From Lachnospiraceae bacterium (GTDB taxonomy: Bacteria; Bacillota; Clostridia; Lachnospirales; Lachnospiraceae): DNA of 64,000 bases. Every line of letters begins with the position of its first letter. The first letter of the stretch is position 1. Shown in pieces: positions 16,331 through 24,256 of this stretch. The notes below the pieces were generated by a model that worked only from the letters and a program-made list of their open reading frames with translations, was not told where the DNA came from and searched no databases. The stretch lies in assembly GCA_017619615.1 (NCBI GenBank), contig JAFZRY010000005.1:21226-85225 (forward strand). The letters run 5' to 3'. Both the position numbers and the translations under genes were made by a program.

Positions 16331-16361
16331 CACCGTCTCCGGTAAGCTCATTTGCGTCTTG

Positions 16362-16390
16362 AATATATCCCGATTTGCACGAAAAGTCAA
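16362..16390 (-). promoter_or_regulatory. Promoter reading across the toxin gene on the minus strand
   Basis: -35 TTGACT (16385-16390), 17-base spacer, -10 TATATT (16362-16367). It faces away from the methyltransferase gene, whose stop is at 16438, so its only visible target is the antisense of the toxin. Confidence 0.6.
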
Positions 16391-16437
16391 GAAAAAACGC
16401 ATGCAACGGCAACCCTTGTGCTGCATGCATTTTTGTA

Positions 16438-17331
16438 TTACCGTTCCCACCTTCCGGCGGCGCCGCAGGGCAGGACCAGCTGCAGTTTCCGGGCTTCCGC
16501 CGTGCCGGTGACGGGGAGGCCGATCTCGTCCGCGGTGACGCGGCCGCCGAAGCGGCTGACCAGTTCGCGGCTGAGGAAATAGCGCAGGACGCCGGGCTGG
16601 AGGCCGGTGGTGTATGCGTTGATCAGGAAGAAAAGGAGCTCGTCGCTCAGAATCTCCGTGCAGGCTTTGATGAGCGGGTGGACGGTCTCTTCGATCTTCC
16701 AGAGTTCGCCCTTGGGGCCGCGGCCGTAGGAGGGCGGGTCCATGATGACGGCGTCGTAGCGTTTGCCGCGGCGGGCTTCGCGCTCCACGAATTTCATGCA
16801 GTCATCCACGATCCAGCGGACCGGCGCCTCGCCCAGGCCACTGATCTGCGCGTTTTCCCGGGCCCAGTTCACCATGCCCTTGGAGGCGTCCACGTGGGTG
16901 ACGGAAGCGCCGGCGCGGGCGGCGGCCAGGGTGGCGCCGCCGGTGTAGGCGAATAGATTCAGGACATGGACGGAGCGGCCTTCCCGCACGGCGCCGCGGA
17001 TCAGGGCGGAGAACCAGTCCCAGTTGGCGGCCTGCTCCGGGAAGAGCCCGGTGTGCTTGAATTTGAACGGCTTCAGGCGGAATCTCAGATCCAGCGGCTC
17101 ATACGCGATCTCCCATTCGTCGGGCAGGTCAAAGAACTCCCACTCGCCGCCGCCTTTCGCGGACCGGTGGTAATGCGCGTTGGGATGCTTCCACCCCGGC
17201 AGCGTCTTCGCGCCTTCCCAGATCACCTGCGGATCCGGCCGGACCAGCGCATACCCGCCCCACCGCTCCAGTTTTTCTCCCGCAGCGGCGTCCAGTACCT
17301 CATAATCTTTCCATTTATCAGCCAGGATCAT
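16438..17331 (-). CDS. Class I SAM-dependent (rRNA-type) methyltransferase
   Basis: 297 residues. The Rossmann core shows a SAM-binding motif NLFAYTGGATLAAARAGA, the VTHVDASKGMV acidic loop and a catalytic DPPSYGRG motif. This combination resembles the C-terminal domain of 23S rRNA (cytosine-C5) methyltransferases such as RlmI, without the PUA domain; substrate is inferred. The start at 17331 follows GGGAGGG at 6 bases; an upstream extension to 17484 would translate through repeat elements and is unlikely. Transcribed alone, with a family A array immediately upstream. Confidence 0.85.
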   Translation of the reverse strand: MILADKWKDYEVLDAAAGEKLERWGGYALVRPDPQVIWEGAKTLPGWKHPNAHYHRSAKGGGEWEFFDLPDEWEIAYEPLDLRFRLKPFKFKHTGLFPEQAANWDWFSALIRGAVREGRSVHVLNLFAYTGGATLAAARAGASVTHVDASKGMVNWARENAQISGLGEAPVRWIVDDCMKFVEREARRGKRYDAVIMDPPSYGRGPKGELWKIEETVHPLIKACTEILSDELLFFLINAYTTGLQPGVLRYFLSRELVSRFGGRVTADEIGLPVTGTAEARKLQLVLPCGAAGRWER

Positions 17332-17387
17332 ATCCGTCCCTCCCCGCCCCTTTATACCACAGACCCGCGCCGGGAAGCAAGGAAAGA

Positions 17388-17496
17388 ATGAGGCCACTGG
17401 GGGACGGTTCCGGGTGGCACTGCCGGAAGGAACCGTCCCCAAATGGCACTGCCGGAAGGAACCGTCCCCAAATGGCCTCCCCAAATGGCCTCATTT
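17388..17496. repeat. Tandem family A array between methyltransferase and murC
   Basis: Outer arms AATGAGGCCA and TGGCCTCATT enclose three cores: one GGGGGACGGTTCC followed by two direct copies of a unit with CACTGCCGGAAGGAACC then GTCCCCAAATGG. It appears to be a composite built by stepwise duplication. Confidence 0.8.
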
Positions 17497-17501
17497 CGCA
17501 G

Positions 17502-17530
17502 TTGTTTTTTCGGAAAAGTTGGGGTATGAT
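17502..17530 (+). promoter_or_regulatory. Sigma-A promoter of murC
   Basis: -35 TTGTTT (17502-17507), 17-base spacer, -10 TATGAT (17525-17530), starting only 6 bases after the end of the repeat array. Confidence 0.6.
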
Positions 17531-17583
17531 GAAGATACTCCGGAAGGCCCGGAGTAAATTGATTGTAAAGAGGAAGCGCAGAC

Positions 17584-19020
17584 ATGTTGGATGTCAAGAA
17601 TGATAAAGGGTTTCGGGTAGATTTCGGCCATCCCTGCCGGGTCCATTTCATGGGGATCGGCGGGATCAGCATGAGCTCGCTGGCCAGGTTCCTGGTGACG
17701 AAGGGATTCCAGGTGAGCGGGTCGGATAAGATGGAAGATAAGATCACGCTGAGTCTGCGGGAGCTGGGCATCCCGATCGCGATTGGGCAGAAGCCGGAGA
17801 ACATCACGGACGATATCGTCTTCTGCGTCAATACCGCCGCGGTGCATGCGGATAATCCCGAGTACATGGAGGCGGTGAGGCGCGGCCTGCCGATCCTGAC
17901 GCGCGCGCAGCTGCTGGGGCAGATGATGGCGCAGTATCCGGACTCCTACGGCATCGCCGGCACGGACGGCAAGACGACTACCACCGGCATGGTGACGGAG
18001 ATCCTGCTGGCGGCGGGGACCGACCCCACCGTATCCATCGGCGGCCTGCTGGAGAGCATCGGTGGCAACCTGCGCATCGGCCAGAGCGATTATTTCGTGG
18101 CGGAAGCCTGCGAATATACGAACAGCTATCACGAGATGTTCCCCCGCGTGGGCATCATCCTGAACGTGCGCGAGGACCATCTGGACTTCTTCGGCACCAT
18201 GGAGAACATCCGGAGATCCTTCCGGCATTACGCGGAAAACGTGGATCCGGAAGGCGTCCTGATCGTGGAGAGCGACATCGACCGGCTGGAGGAGATCACG
18301 GAAGGCCTCGAATGCCGGGTCATCACCGTGGGCAAGAGCCTGACGGACGATTACAGCGCGCAGAACATCGAAAGCACCAGGCTGGGGCTGGGCCGCTTTG
18401 ACTTCTATAAGGGTGACGAATGCCTCGGCCGCATCGAACTGGACGTACCGGGCGATCACAACGTGACCAACGCCCTGGCCGCCGGCGCCGCCTGCCTGGA
18501 GGACGGGATCCCGTTTGAGGCCGTGAAGCGCGGCCTGGAGGGCTTCAAGGGCGTGCACCGCCGCTTCGAAAAGCGCGGCATCCTGCGCGAGGACATCGTG
18601 GTGATGGACGACTTCGGCCACAACCCCGAGGAGATCCTGGCGACCTGGAAGGTGGCGCACCGCTATCCGTACCGCCTGACCTGCATCTTCCAGCCCTACA
18701 CCTACAGCCGCACGCGCGACAGTTTCGACGACTTCGTGGACGTGCTGTCGCACTACGACCGGGTGGTGATCTCCGACATCATGCCCGCCCGCGAGACGGA
18801 CAGTCTGGGCATGCATTCGTCCCAGCTCGTGGACGCGCTCACCGCGCGGGGCGTGGAGGCGTACTACATCCCGACGTTCGACGCGATCGTAAAATTTTTA
18901 TTAAAAAATTCGGTCAACGGCGACATGTTGATAACTACCGGCTGCGGAAACGTGGACCTGGTGGCGGATGCGCTGGTCGCGTCCGACTTATGCACATCAT
19001 CCACCGCCAAGACGCTGTAG
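17584..19020 (+). CDS. murC: UDP-N-acetylmuramate--L-alanine ligase
   Basis: 478 residues with the Mur ligase plan: N-terminal UDP-binding Rossmann domain (HFMGIGGISMSSLA, residues 21-34), central ATPase domain with P-loop GTDGKTTTT (126-134), then the C-terminal domain. It joins L-alanine to UDP-MurNAc using ATP. In most MurC proteins the P-loop reads GTHGKTTTT; here Asp128 replaces His. MurC is favoured over other Mur ligases by the N-terminal HFMGIGG motif and by the FGHNPEEI / FQPYTYSRT motifs of the C-terminal part. GAGGAAG lies 7 bases upstream of the ATG. The gene end and downstream spacer contain DnaA-box-like 9-mers. Confidence 0.9.
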   Translation: MLDVKNDKGFRVDFGHPCRVHFMGIGGISMSSLARFLVTKGFQVSGSDKMEDKITLSLRELGIPIAIGQKPENITDDIVFCVNTAAVHADNPEYMEAVRRGLPILTRAQLLGQMMAQYPDSYGIAGTDGKTTTTGMVTEILLAAGTDPTVSIGGLLESIGGNLRIGQSDYFVAEACEYTNSYHEMFPRVGIILNVREDHLDFFGTMENIRRSFRHYAENVDPEGVLIVESDIDRLEEITEGLECRVITVGKSLTDDYSAQNIESTRLGLGRFDFYKGDECLGRIELDVPGDHNVTNALAAGAACLEDGIPFEAVKRGLEGFKGVHRRFEKRGILREDIVVMDDFGHNPEEILATWKVAHRYPYRLTCIFQPYTYSRTRDSFDDFVDVLSHYDRVVISDIMPARETDSLGMHSSQLVDALTARGVEAYYIPTFDAIVKFLLKNSVNGDMLITTGCGNVDLVADALVASDLCTSSTAKTL

Positions 19021-19100
19021 GACCGGTGGATAACCCCGCTTAAAAAGCCATTGCGGCACAACGGAAATTGACCTTATCCACAATTTCCACCCTATTCACA
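18988..19100. promoter_or_regulatory. Cluster of DnaA-box-like 9-mers
   Basis: Against the consensus TTATNCACA: TTATGCACA at 18988-18996 (exact), TTATCCACC on the minus strand at 19025-19033 (one mismatch), TTATCCACA at 19074-19082 (exact) and CTATTCACA at 19092-19100 (one mismatch). The first is inside the murC 3' end, the rest in the spacer before the replication-gene operon. No AT-rich unwinding element or dnaA/dnaN is in the window, so regulation of the operon is more likely than an origin. Confidence 0.45.
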
Positions 19101-19137
19101 GGAGGCCTGAGGCCCCGTCCGGGGGCCGGGGCCTCCT
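19100..19137 (+). terminator. G-C-rich hairpin after murC
   Basis: AGGAGGC ... GCCTCCT with inner AGGCCCC / GGGGCCT pairing gives a very stable stem 80 bases after murC. No T-run follows, so intrinsic termination is uncertain. Confidence 0.45.
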
Positions 19138-19138
19138 C

Positions 19139-19166
19139 TTGCACTCCCGGAAAACTGTGCTATACT
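19139..19166 (+). promoter_or_regulatory. Promoter of the dnaD-like/dnaC operon
   Basis: -35 TTGCAC (19139-19144), 16-base spacer, -10 TATACT (19161-19166) with extended TGC. It starts immediately after the murC hairpin and 29 bases before the first start codon. Confidence 0.65.
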
Positions 19167-19194
19167 GGGAACGTGCGCGGAGGTTTTTGGGAAG

Positions 19195-20277
19195 ATGCGT
19201 ATCGAAGGCCTTTATCCGACAGGCTACACGTCGGTTCCACATAGTTTCATAGACCGGTTCATGGTGTCCGCAAACGGTGAGTTCGTCAAAACTTACCTTC
19301 TTTTGCTGCGCCTGAGCGAAAGCGGGGATCTGAGCATCTCCGAACTGGCCGACCGGCTCCGGCAGACCGAAGGCGACGTCCGGCGGGCCCTCAAATACTG
19401 GGCCGGCCAGGGCCTTCTGCGCCTCACCGAAAAAGGCGGCGAACTCGAAAGCGTCTCCGTGATGTTCCCGGCCGCGGACGAAAAAGCCGCGCCGGTCTCC
19501 GTATCGGAACCCTCCCCGGCCGCCGCGAAAACCCCGGCGCCTGCGGCCCCCCCGGCCGCGGAAGAGCCCCCCGCCCCGGCCTCCGGACCGGCCCCGGCCC
19601 GCACCTTCACCGCGGAGCAGCTCAAGGCCCTCAAGGAAAAGCAGGACTTCGACCAGCTCCTCTTCGCCCTGGAGCACTACCTGGGCCGCACCCTGAGCAA
19701 CCGCGACGTGGACCTCATGGCCTACCTGTACGACACCCTCGGCTTCCCCGGCGAAGTCCTGGAATATCTCGCCGAATACTGCGTGGAGCGCTGGGAACGC
19801 GAAGATAAAAAGAAAGACTACCGCCTCATGCGCTACATGGAGACCGTCGCGCTGAACTGGCACAGCAAAGGGGCGGTGACCCTGGAACTGGCCAAGCAGC
19901 AGGCTTCCCGCTTCGCGCAGGACTCCGCCTCCTACGCGGCCGTCGCCAAGGCCCTGGGCCTGGTGGGCCGCCAGCTGACAGACAACGAATGCCGCATGGT
20001 CTCGTCCTGGACCACGGACCTGAAAATGCCGCAGGAACTCATCCTGGAAGCCTGCGACCGCACCATCCGCCGCAAAAACACCCCGGACCTGCGCTATGCG
20101 GAAGGGATCCTGAAGAGCTGGCAGGCGGAAGGCATCGCCTCCCTTGCCGCCCTGAAGGAATGGGAGGCCGCCCGCCCGAAGAAGGGCAAAGCGGCCGCCG
20201 GGACGGCCCCCAAAGGCGCCTACCAGAGCTCCCTGCAGGACATCGATTACGCCAAACTGCTGGATAAAAAGGACTGA
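19195..20277 (+). CDS. DnaD-like replication initiation protein
   Basis: 360 residues: N-terminal winged-helix region (about 1-95, ISELADRLRQTEGDVRRALKYW), an Ala/Pro-rich linker (100-140), then two DnaD/DnaB-type helical domains (about 142-220 and 232-300), the second containing the characteristic W-x-K/A motif region (ILKSWQAEGIASL). In Bacillota DnaD and DnaB help load the replicative helicase at origins and stalled forks. It is followed after 3 bases by a helicase-loader gene, which supports that role. GGAGG lies 12 bases before the ATG. Whether it equals DnaD or DnaB of Bacillus cannot be decided by eye. Confidence 0.85.
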   Translation: MRIEGLYPTGYTSVPHSFIDRFMVSANGEFVKTYLLLLRLSESGDLSISELADRLRQTEGDVRRALKYWAGQGLLRLTEKGGELESVSVMFPAADEKAAPVSVSEPSPAAAKTPAPAAPPAAEEPPAPASGPAPARTFTAEQLKALKEKQDFDQLLFALEHYLGRTLSNRDVDLMAYLYDTLGFPGEVLEYLAEYCVERWEREDKKKDYRLMRYMETVALNWHSKGAVTLELAKQQASRFAQDSASYAAVAKALGLVGRQLTDNECRMVSSWTTDLKMPQELILEACDRTIRRKNTPDLRYAEGILKSWQAEGIASLAALKEWEAARPKKGKAAAGTAPKGAYQSSLQDIDYAKLLDKKD

Positions 20278-20280
20278 GCC

Positions 20281-21267
20281 ATGAAACTGACCCGCGCACA
20301 ATCCGATACGATCGACCGCATCTACCAGGAGCGGCGCCGCCTGGCCCGGGAAGAAGCCCGGGAGCGCCGGGACGCCTTCTATCAGGAGAACCCGCGCGCC
20401 GAGGAGCTGGACCGCGAGATCGTGCAGATCTCCGGGGAACTCATCATGACCGCGCTGGACGGGGACGCGACCCGCACGGACTTCCTGAAAGCCCGCCGCC
20501 GCGCCCTGATCCAGGAAAAGAAAGCCCTCTTCTCCGCCGCGGGCCTCACGGAAAAGTACCTGGAGCCCCGCTACCTCTGTCCGCACTGCCAGGACACCGG
20601 CTGGACCCCCGACCGCGAATGCAGCTGCCGCCGCAAACTGGTCATCGAGCAGTTCTACAGCGACTCCGTCCTGTGGCGCCGCGCCGCCCGCGAAAACTTC
20701 GACACGTTTTCCCTGGACTGGTACGACAATGAGAAGAAACTCAAGGCCTTCCAGGGCCGCACCTGCCGCGAAGTCATGGAGGAGAACCTCCGCGCCGCGA
20801 AAAACTACGTGGCGGGCTTTGATACCCGGCGGGACGGCGTCCTGATGACCGGCCCGGTCGGCACCGGCAAGACCTTCCTGTGCAACTGCATCGCCGGCGC
20901 CCTGCTGCAGGCGGGGCGGTCCGTGCTGTACGTCTCGGCGCAGGAACTTTTCGATCGCATCGAGGCCGTCACCTTCGATCGCGAAGACGGCGACGAAGCC
21001 GTCACGGAGCAGTTCGCGGAAGCGGACCTGCTGATCATCGACGACCTCGGCACGGAATTCACCAGCAAAAAACTGGCGGCCAACGCGCTGTTCACGATCC
21101 TGAACGAGCGCATCATCGGCAACCGGGGGACCCTGATCTCCACCAACCTGGATCTGGACGCCCTGGCGGAGCGCTACTCCGAGCCGGTGATCTCCCGGGT
21201 GATCGGGGAATTCCGCATCATGCGCTTTACCGGCCGGGACATCCGCCTGGCCCGGCGCCTGCAGTAA
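20281..21267 (+). CDS. DnaC/DnaI-type AAA+ helicase loader
   Basis: 328 residues. The N-terminal half has a possible zinc site C100-x2-C103 and C114-x-C116 (CPHCQ, ECSC). The AAA+ half carries Walker A GPVGTGKT (191-198) and Walker B LIIDDLG (251-257), followed by TNLDLDAL sensor-1 and an arginine-finger region. The protein would deliver the replicative helicase to DNA together with the DnaD-like protein encoded 3 bases upstream. IstB-type transposition helpers share this fold, but no transposase is nearby and the N-terminal zinc domain is typical of DnaI. Confidence 0.9.
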   Translation: MKLTRAQSDTIDRIYQERRRLAREEARERRDAFYQENPRAEELDREIVQISGELIMTALDGDATRTDFLKARRRALIQEKKALFSAAGLTEKYLEPRYLCPHCQDTGWTPDRECSCRRKLVIEQFYSDSVLWRRAARENFDTFSLDWYDNEKKLKAFQGRTCREVMEENLRAAKNYVAGFDTRRDGVLMTGPVGTGKTFLCNCIAGALLQAGRSVLYVSAQELFDRIEAVTFDREDGDEAVTEQFAEADLLIIDDLGTEFTSKKLAANALFTILNERIIGNRGTLISTNLDLDALAERYSEPVISRVIGEFRIMRFTGRDIRLARRLQ

Positions 21268-21315
21268 GAAAACACGGCGGGAACCGCGTCCGCCCGATGA
21301 TAAAAGGAGAAAATC

Positions 21316-22443
21316 ATGGAAATCAGGACCCATTTCGGACCTCTCGGGATCATCGCCCTGCCCGGCTGCGAAAAGCTGGCCAAGCAGGTGAACGCGTACC
21401 TGGTGGCCTGGCGCGCCGGCCGGGAAACGCAGCAGGCCGGCTACATCGAGGACAACTATCTGATCGACGTGGATCTGAACCGCTACGGCGGCGGCGAAGC
21501 CAAAGCCATCCTGAACCAGACCGTGCGCGGCTACGACCTGTTCATCATGGTGGACGTGTGCAACTACAGCCTGGAATACGAGCTGAACGGCCACATGAAC
21601 CCCATGTCCCCGGACGATCACTACATGAACCTGAAGCGCGTGATCTCCGCCTGCACCGGCAAGCCCAACCGCATCAACGTGGTCATGCCCTTCCTGTACG
21701 AGAGCCGCCAGCACCGCCGCACCGCCCGGGAATCCCTGGACTGCGCCATGATGCTGCAGGAACTCGTGGGCATGGGCGTGGACAACATCTTCACTTTTGA
21801 CGCGCACGATCCCCGGATCTGCAACGCCATCCCGCTGGCGGGCTTCGAAAACCTGCCCACCTCCTACCAGTTCGTCAAGACCCTGATCAACCTCAACATC
21901 CACGAAAAGTTCGACAAGGACAGCGTGCTGATCATCGCCCCGGACGAAGGCGCCGTGGAGCGGGCCGTGTACTTCGCCAACATCCTGGGCGTGAACGTGA
22001 GCATGTTCTACAAGCGCCGGGACTACACGAAGATCGTGGACGGCCGGAACCCCATCGTGGCGCACGAGTACCTGGGCGAGTCGCTGGAAGGCAAGACCGC
22101 CATCGTGGTGGACGACATGATCGCGTCCGGCGACAGCATCATCGACGTGGCCAAGCAGCTCAAGGAGCGCGGCGCCAAAAACGTCATCGCCTGCGCCAGC
22201 TTCGGCCTGTTTACCAGCGGCATGGAGCACTTCGACAAGGCGGTCGAAGAAGGCCTGCTGGACAAAGTCCTCACCACGAACCTGATCTACCAGAACCCCG
22301 AGACCCTGATCCGCCCGTACTACGAAAGCGTGGACATGAGCGAGTATCTTGCCAGCGTGGTAGACACCGTGAACCACAACATGTCCCTGGAGCGCTTCAT
22401 CAGCCCGGACGAGAAGATATCCAACAAACTGAAGACTTCGTAA
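21316..22443 (+). CDS. Ribose-phosphate pyrophosphokinase-like protein
   Basis: 375 residues, longer than usual PRPP synthetases (about 315). The C-terminal phosphoribosyltransferase-type domain has the PRPP loop VVDDMIASGDSI (264-275), and the N-terminal half has YESRQHRR and FDAHDPRICNAI, which correspond to the ATP/ribose-5-phosphate loops of Prs. It probably makes PRPP from ribose 5-phosphate and ATP, or is a regulatory relative. AAAGGAG lies 7 bases before the ATG. It follows the helicase loader by 48 bases and may share its transcript. Confidence 0.8.
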   Translation: MEIRTHFGPLGIIALPGCEKLAKQVNAYLVAWRAGRETQQAGYIEDNYLIDVDLNRYGGGEAKAILNQTVRGYDLFIMVDVCNYSLEYELNGHMNPMSPDDHYMNLKRVISACTGKPNRINVVMPFLYESRQHRRTARESLDCAMMLQELVGMGVDNIFTFDAHDPRICNAIPLAGFENLPTSYQFVKTLINLNIHEKFDKDSVLIIAPDEGAVERAVYFANILGVNVSMFYKRRDYTKIVDGRNPIVAHEYLGESLEGKTAIVVDDMIASGDSIIDVAKQLKERGAKNVIACASFGLFTSGMEHFDKAVEEGLLDKVLTTNLIYQNPETLIRPYYESVDMSEYLASVVDTVNHNMSLERFISPDEKISNKLKTS

Positions 22444-22479
22444 GAATAACGCACCCTGGAAGTACTGACAGGAGCCTGC

Positions 22480-24243
22480 ATGAAAACGGAAAAGAAAAAC
22501 AAGGGAGTCCTGCTCCCCCATCTGATACGGTACAGCCCGGTGTATCTCATCGGGCTGGCCGCTTTATTTATGGTGGACTACGTCCAGCTGTTCATCCCGC
22601 AGTATATGGGGGAAGTGACGGACGGCCTGGCCTCGCACACCATCGACGGCCCCGGCATCTGGAGCCTCTGCTTTAAGATCATCCTCTGCGGCGCCATGCA
22701 CCTGCTGGGCCGCTTCGTGTGGCGTTACTGCATTTTCGGCACGGCCCGCAAGGTGGAGCGGAAGATGCGGAACGGGCTGTTCGCGCATCTGGAGACGCTG
22801 TCCCAGCGCTATTACCACGAGCACAAGACCGGCGACCTGATGAGTTACTTCACCAACGACCTGGAAGCGGTGCGCATGGCGGTGGGCCCGGCCATCGTGA
22901 CGGCCTTCGACGCGACGGTGATGACGGTCATGGTGCTGGTCCGCATGATCACCCACATCAGCCTGACCCTGACGCTTTACGCGCTGATCCCGATGGCCGT
23001 CCTGGCGGCGTTCGGCTATTTCTACGGCCACACCATCGAAAACCGCTACCGCAAAATGCAGAAAGCCTTCGCGGACCTGCAGGATTACGTGCAGGAAAGC
23101 GTGTCCGGTGAGCGCGTGGTCAAGGCCTTCGTGCAGGAGGAGAAGCAGAAGGCCGCGTTCCGCGAAGTCAACGACAACAAGCGCCGGGCCTCCCTGCACG
23201 TGGTGAAGCTGAGCGCGTTCTTCCTGCCCATGCTGCAGTTCCTGGTGGGCGTCACGTACGTGATCGCCATCCTGATCGGCGGCTGGTTCACGATGACCGG
23301 TGAAATGACGCTGGGCAAGTTCGTGACGTTCAACGCATACATCGGCTCGCTGGTGTGGCCGATGCTGGCGCTCGGCGACGCGATCACCACGATCTCGCAG
23401 GGCATCGCGGGCGTCCGCCGCATCCACGAAGTGATGGATGAAAAGCCCGAGATCCGCGACGCGGCGCAGCCGGACGACGTGACCGCCCTGACCGGGGAGC
23501 TCCGCCTGGAGGACGTGAGCTTCACCTACGCGCCGAACCTGCCGGAAAAACTGACGCACGTCTCCGTAGAAGTGAAGCCCGGCGAAACGCTCGCCGTCAT
23601 GGGCCGCACCGGCTCCGGCAAGACCACGCTGGTCAACCTGCTCTGCCGCCTCTACGACGTGGAGCAGGGCCGCATCACCTACGACGGCCACGACATCAAA
23701 CAGATCCCCCTGCACGTGCTGCGCGAAAACATCGCGTACGTGCCGCAGGACAATTTCCTGTTTTCGCAGACGCTGGCGGAGAACATCTCGTTCGGCCGGC
23801 TTGACGCTTCGCAGGAGCAGATCGAGGCGGCGGCCATGGCGGCCGACATCCACGACAACATCATGGACTTCCCGGAGCGGTACGGGACCATGGTGGGCGA
23901 ACGCGGCGTGACCCTGTCCGGCGGACAGAAGCAGCGCACGTCCATCGCCCGCGCCTTGCTCAAGGACAGCCCGATCCTGATCCTGGACGACTCGCTTTCT
24001 GCCGTGGACACGGACACGGAGGAGCGGATCCTGCAGAACCTGAAGGAATACCGGAAGGGCAAGACCAACATCATCATCGCGCACCGCGTGTCCACGGTGC
24101 AGAACGCGGACCACATCCTGGTCCTGGACGAGGGCGTGCCCGCGGAGTACGGGACGCACGAAGAACTCATGGCGCGGGACGGCATTTTTGCCTCCATGGC
24201 GCGCAAGCAGCAGCTGGAGCAGCAGCTCCTGGCGGCGGAATAA
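22480..24243 (+). CDS. ABC exporter half, permease-ATPase fusion with degenerate catalytic site
   Basis: 587 residues: six-helix membrane domain (about 15-320) then nucleotide-binding domain with Walker A GRTGSGKTT (from 375), signature LSGGQKQR (from 479) and Walker B ILILDDS. Position 504 is Asp where the catalytic Glu is expected. That substitution defines the degenerate-site subunit of heterodimeric exporters such as BmrC/YheI and TM287. The partner gene starts 13 bases downstream. The pair would export drugs, lipids or peptides across the cytoplasmic membrane; the substrate is unknown. Confidence 0.9.
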   Translation: MKTEKKNKGVLLPHLIRYSPVYLIGLAALFMVDYVQLFIPQYMGEVTDGLASHTIDGPGIWSLCFKIILCGAMHLLGRFVWRYCIFGTARKVERKMRNGLFAHLETLSQRYYHEHKTGDLMSYFTNDLEAVRMAVGPAIVTAFDATVMTVMVLVRMITHISLTLTLYALIPMAVLAAFGYFYGHTIENRYRKMQKAFADLQDYVQESVSGERVVKAFVQEEKQKAAFREVNDNKRRASLHVVKLSAFFLPMLQFLVGVTYVIAILIGGWFTMTGEMTLGKFVTFNAYIGSLVWPMLALGDAITTISQGIAGVRRIHEVMDEKPEIRDAAQPDDVTALTGELRLEDVSFTYAPNLPEKLTHVSVEVKPGETLAVMGRTGSGKTTLVNLLCRLYDVEQGRITYDGHDIKQIPLHVLRENIAYVPQDNFLFSQTLAENISFGRLDASQEQIEAAAMAADIHDNIMDFPERYGTMVGERGVTLSGGQKQRTSIARALLKDSPILILDDSLSAVDTDTEERILQNLKEYRKGKTNIIIAHRVSTVQNADHILVLDEGVPAEYGTHEELMARDGIFASMARKQQLEQQLLAAE

Positions 24244-24256
24244 GGGGGGCAGCGGA

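Larger units (their letters stand above)
16057..16356 (-). ncRNA. Putative antisense RNA antitoxin opposite the holin-like toxin
   Basis: On the minus strand a near-consensus promoter (TTGACT, 17, TATATT at 16362-16390) would start RNA near 16355. The next terminator in that direction is the 10-bp stem CTGCCCGCTC / GAGCGGGCAG (16069-16103) followed by TTTTATTGTAT. No reading frame with a ribosome site lies between, so the product would be an RNA of roughly 300 bases covering the whole toxin message. This matches the logic of type I toxin-antitoxin loci such as TxpA/RatA, but existence and boundaries are inferred. Confidence 0.45.

Noticed and set aside
18988-19166. Chromosomal replication origin
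   Set aside because: DnaA-box-like sequences are present, but there is no AT-rich unwinding region and no dnaA, dnaN, rpmH or gidA nearby.
19096-22521. A 1141-codon open frame on the minus strand
   Set aside because: It is exactly antisense to the DnaD-like, helicase-loader and PRPP-synthetase-like genes, which have clear motifs and ribosome sites. Its translation is low in complexity (rich in Gly, Ala, Val, His, Asp), as expected of antisense frames in GC-rich DNA.
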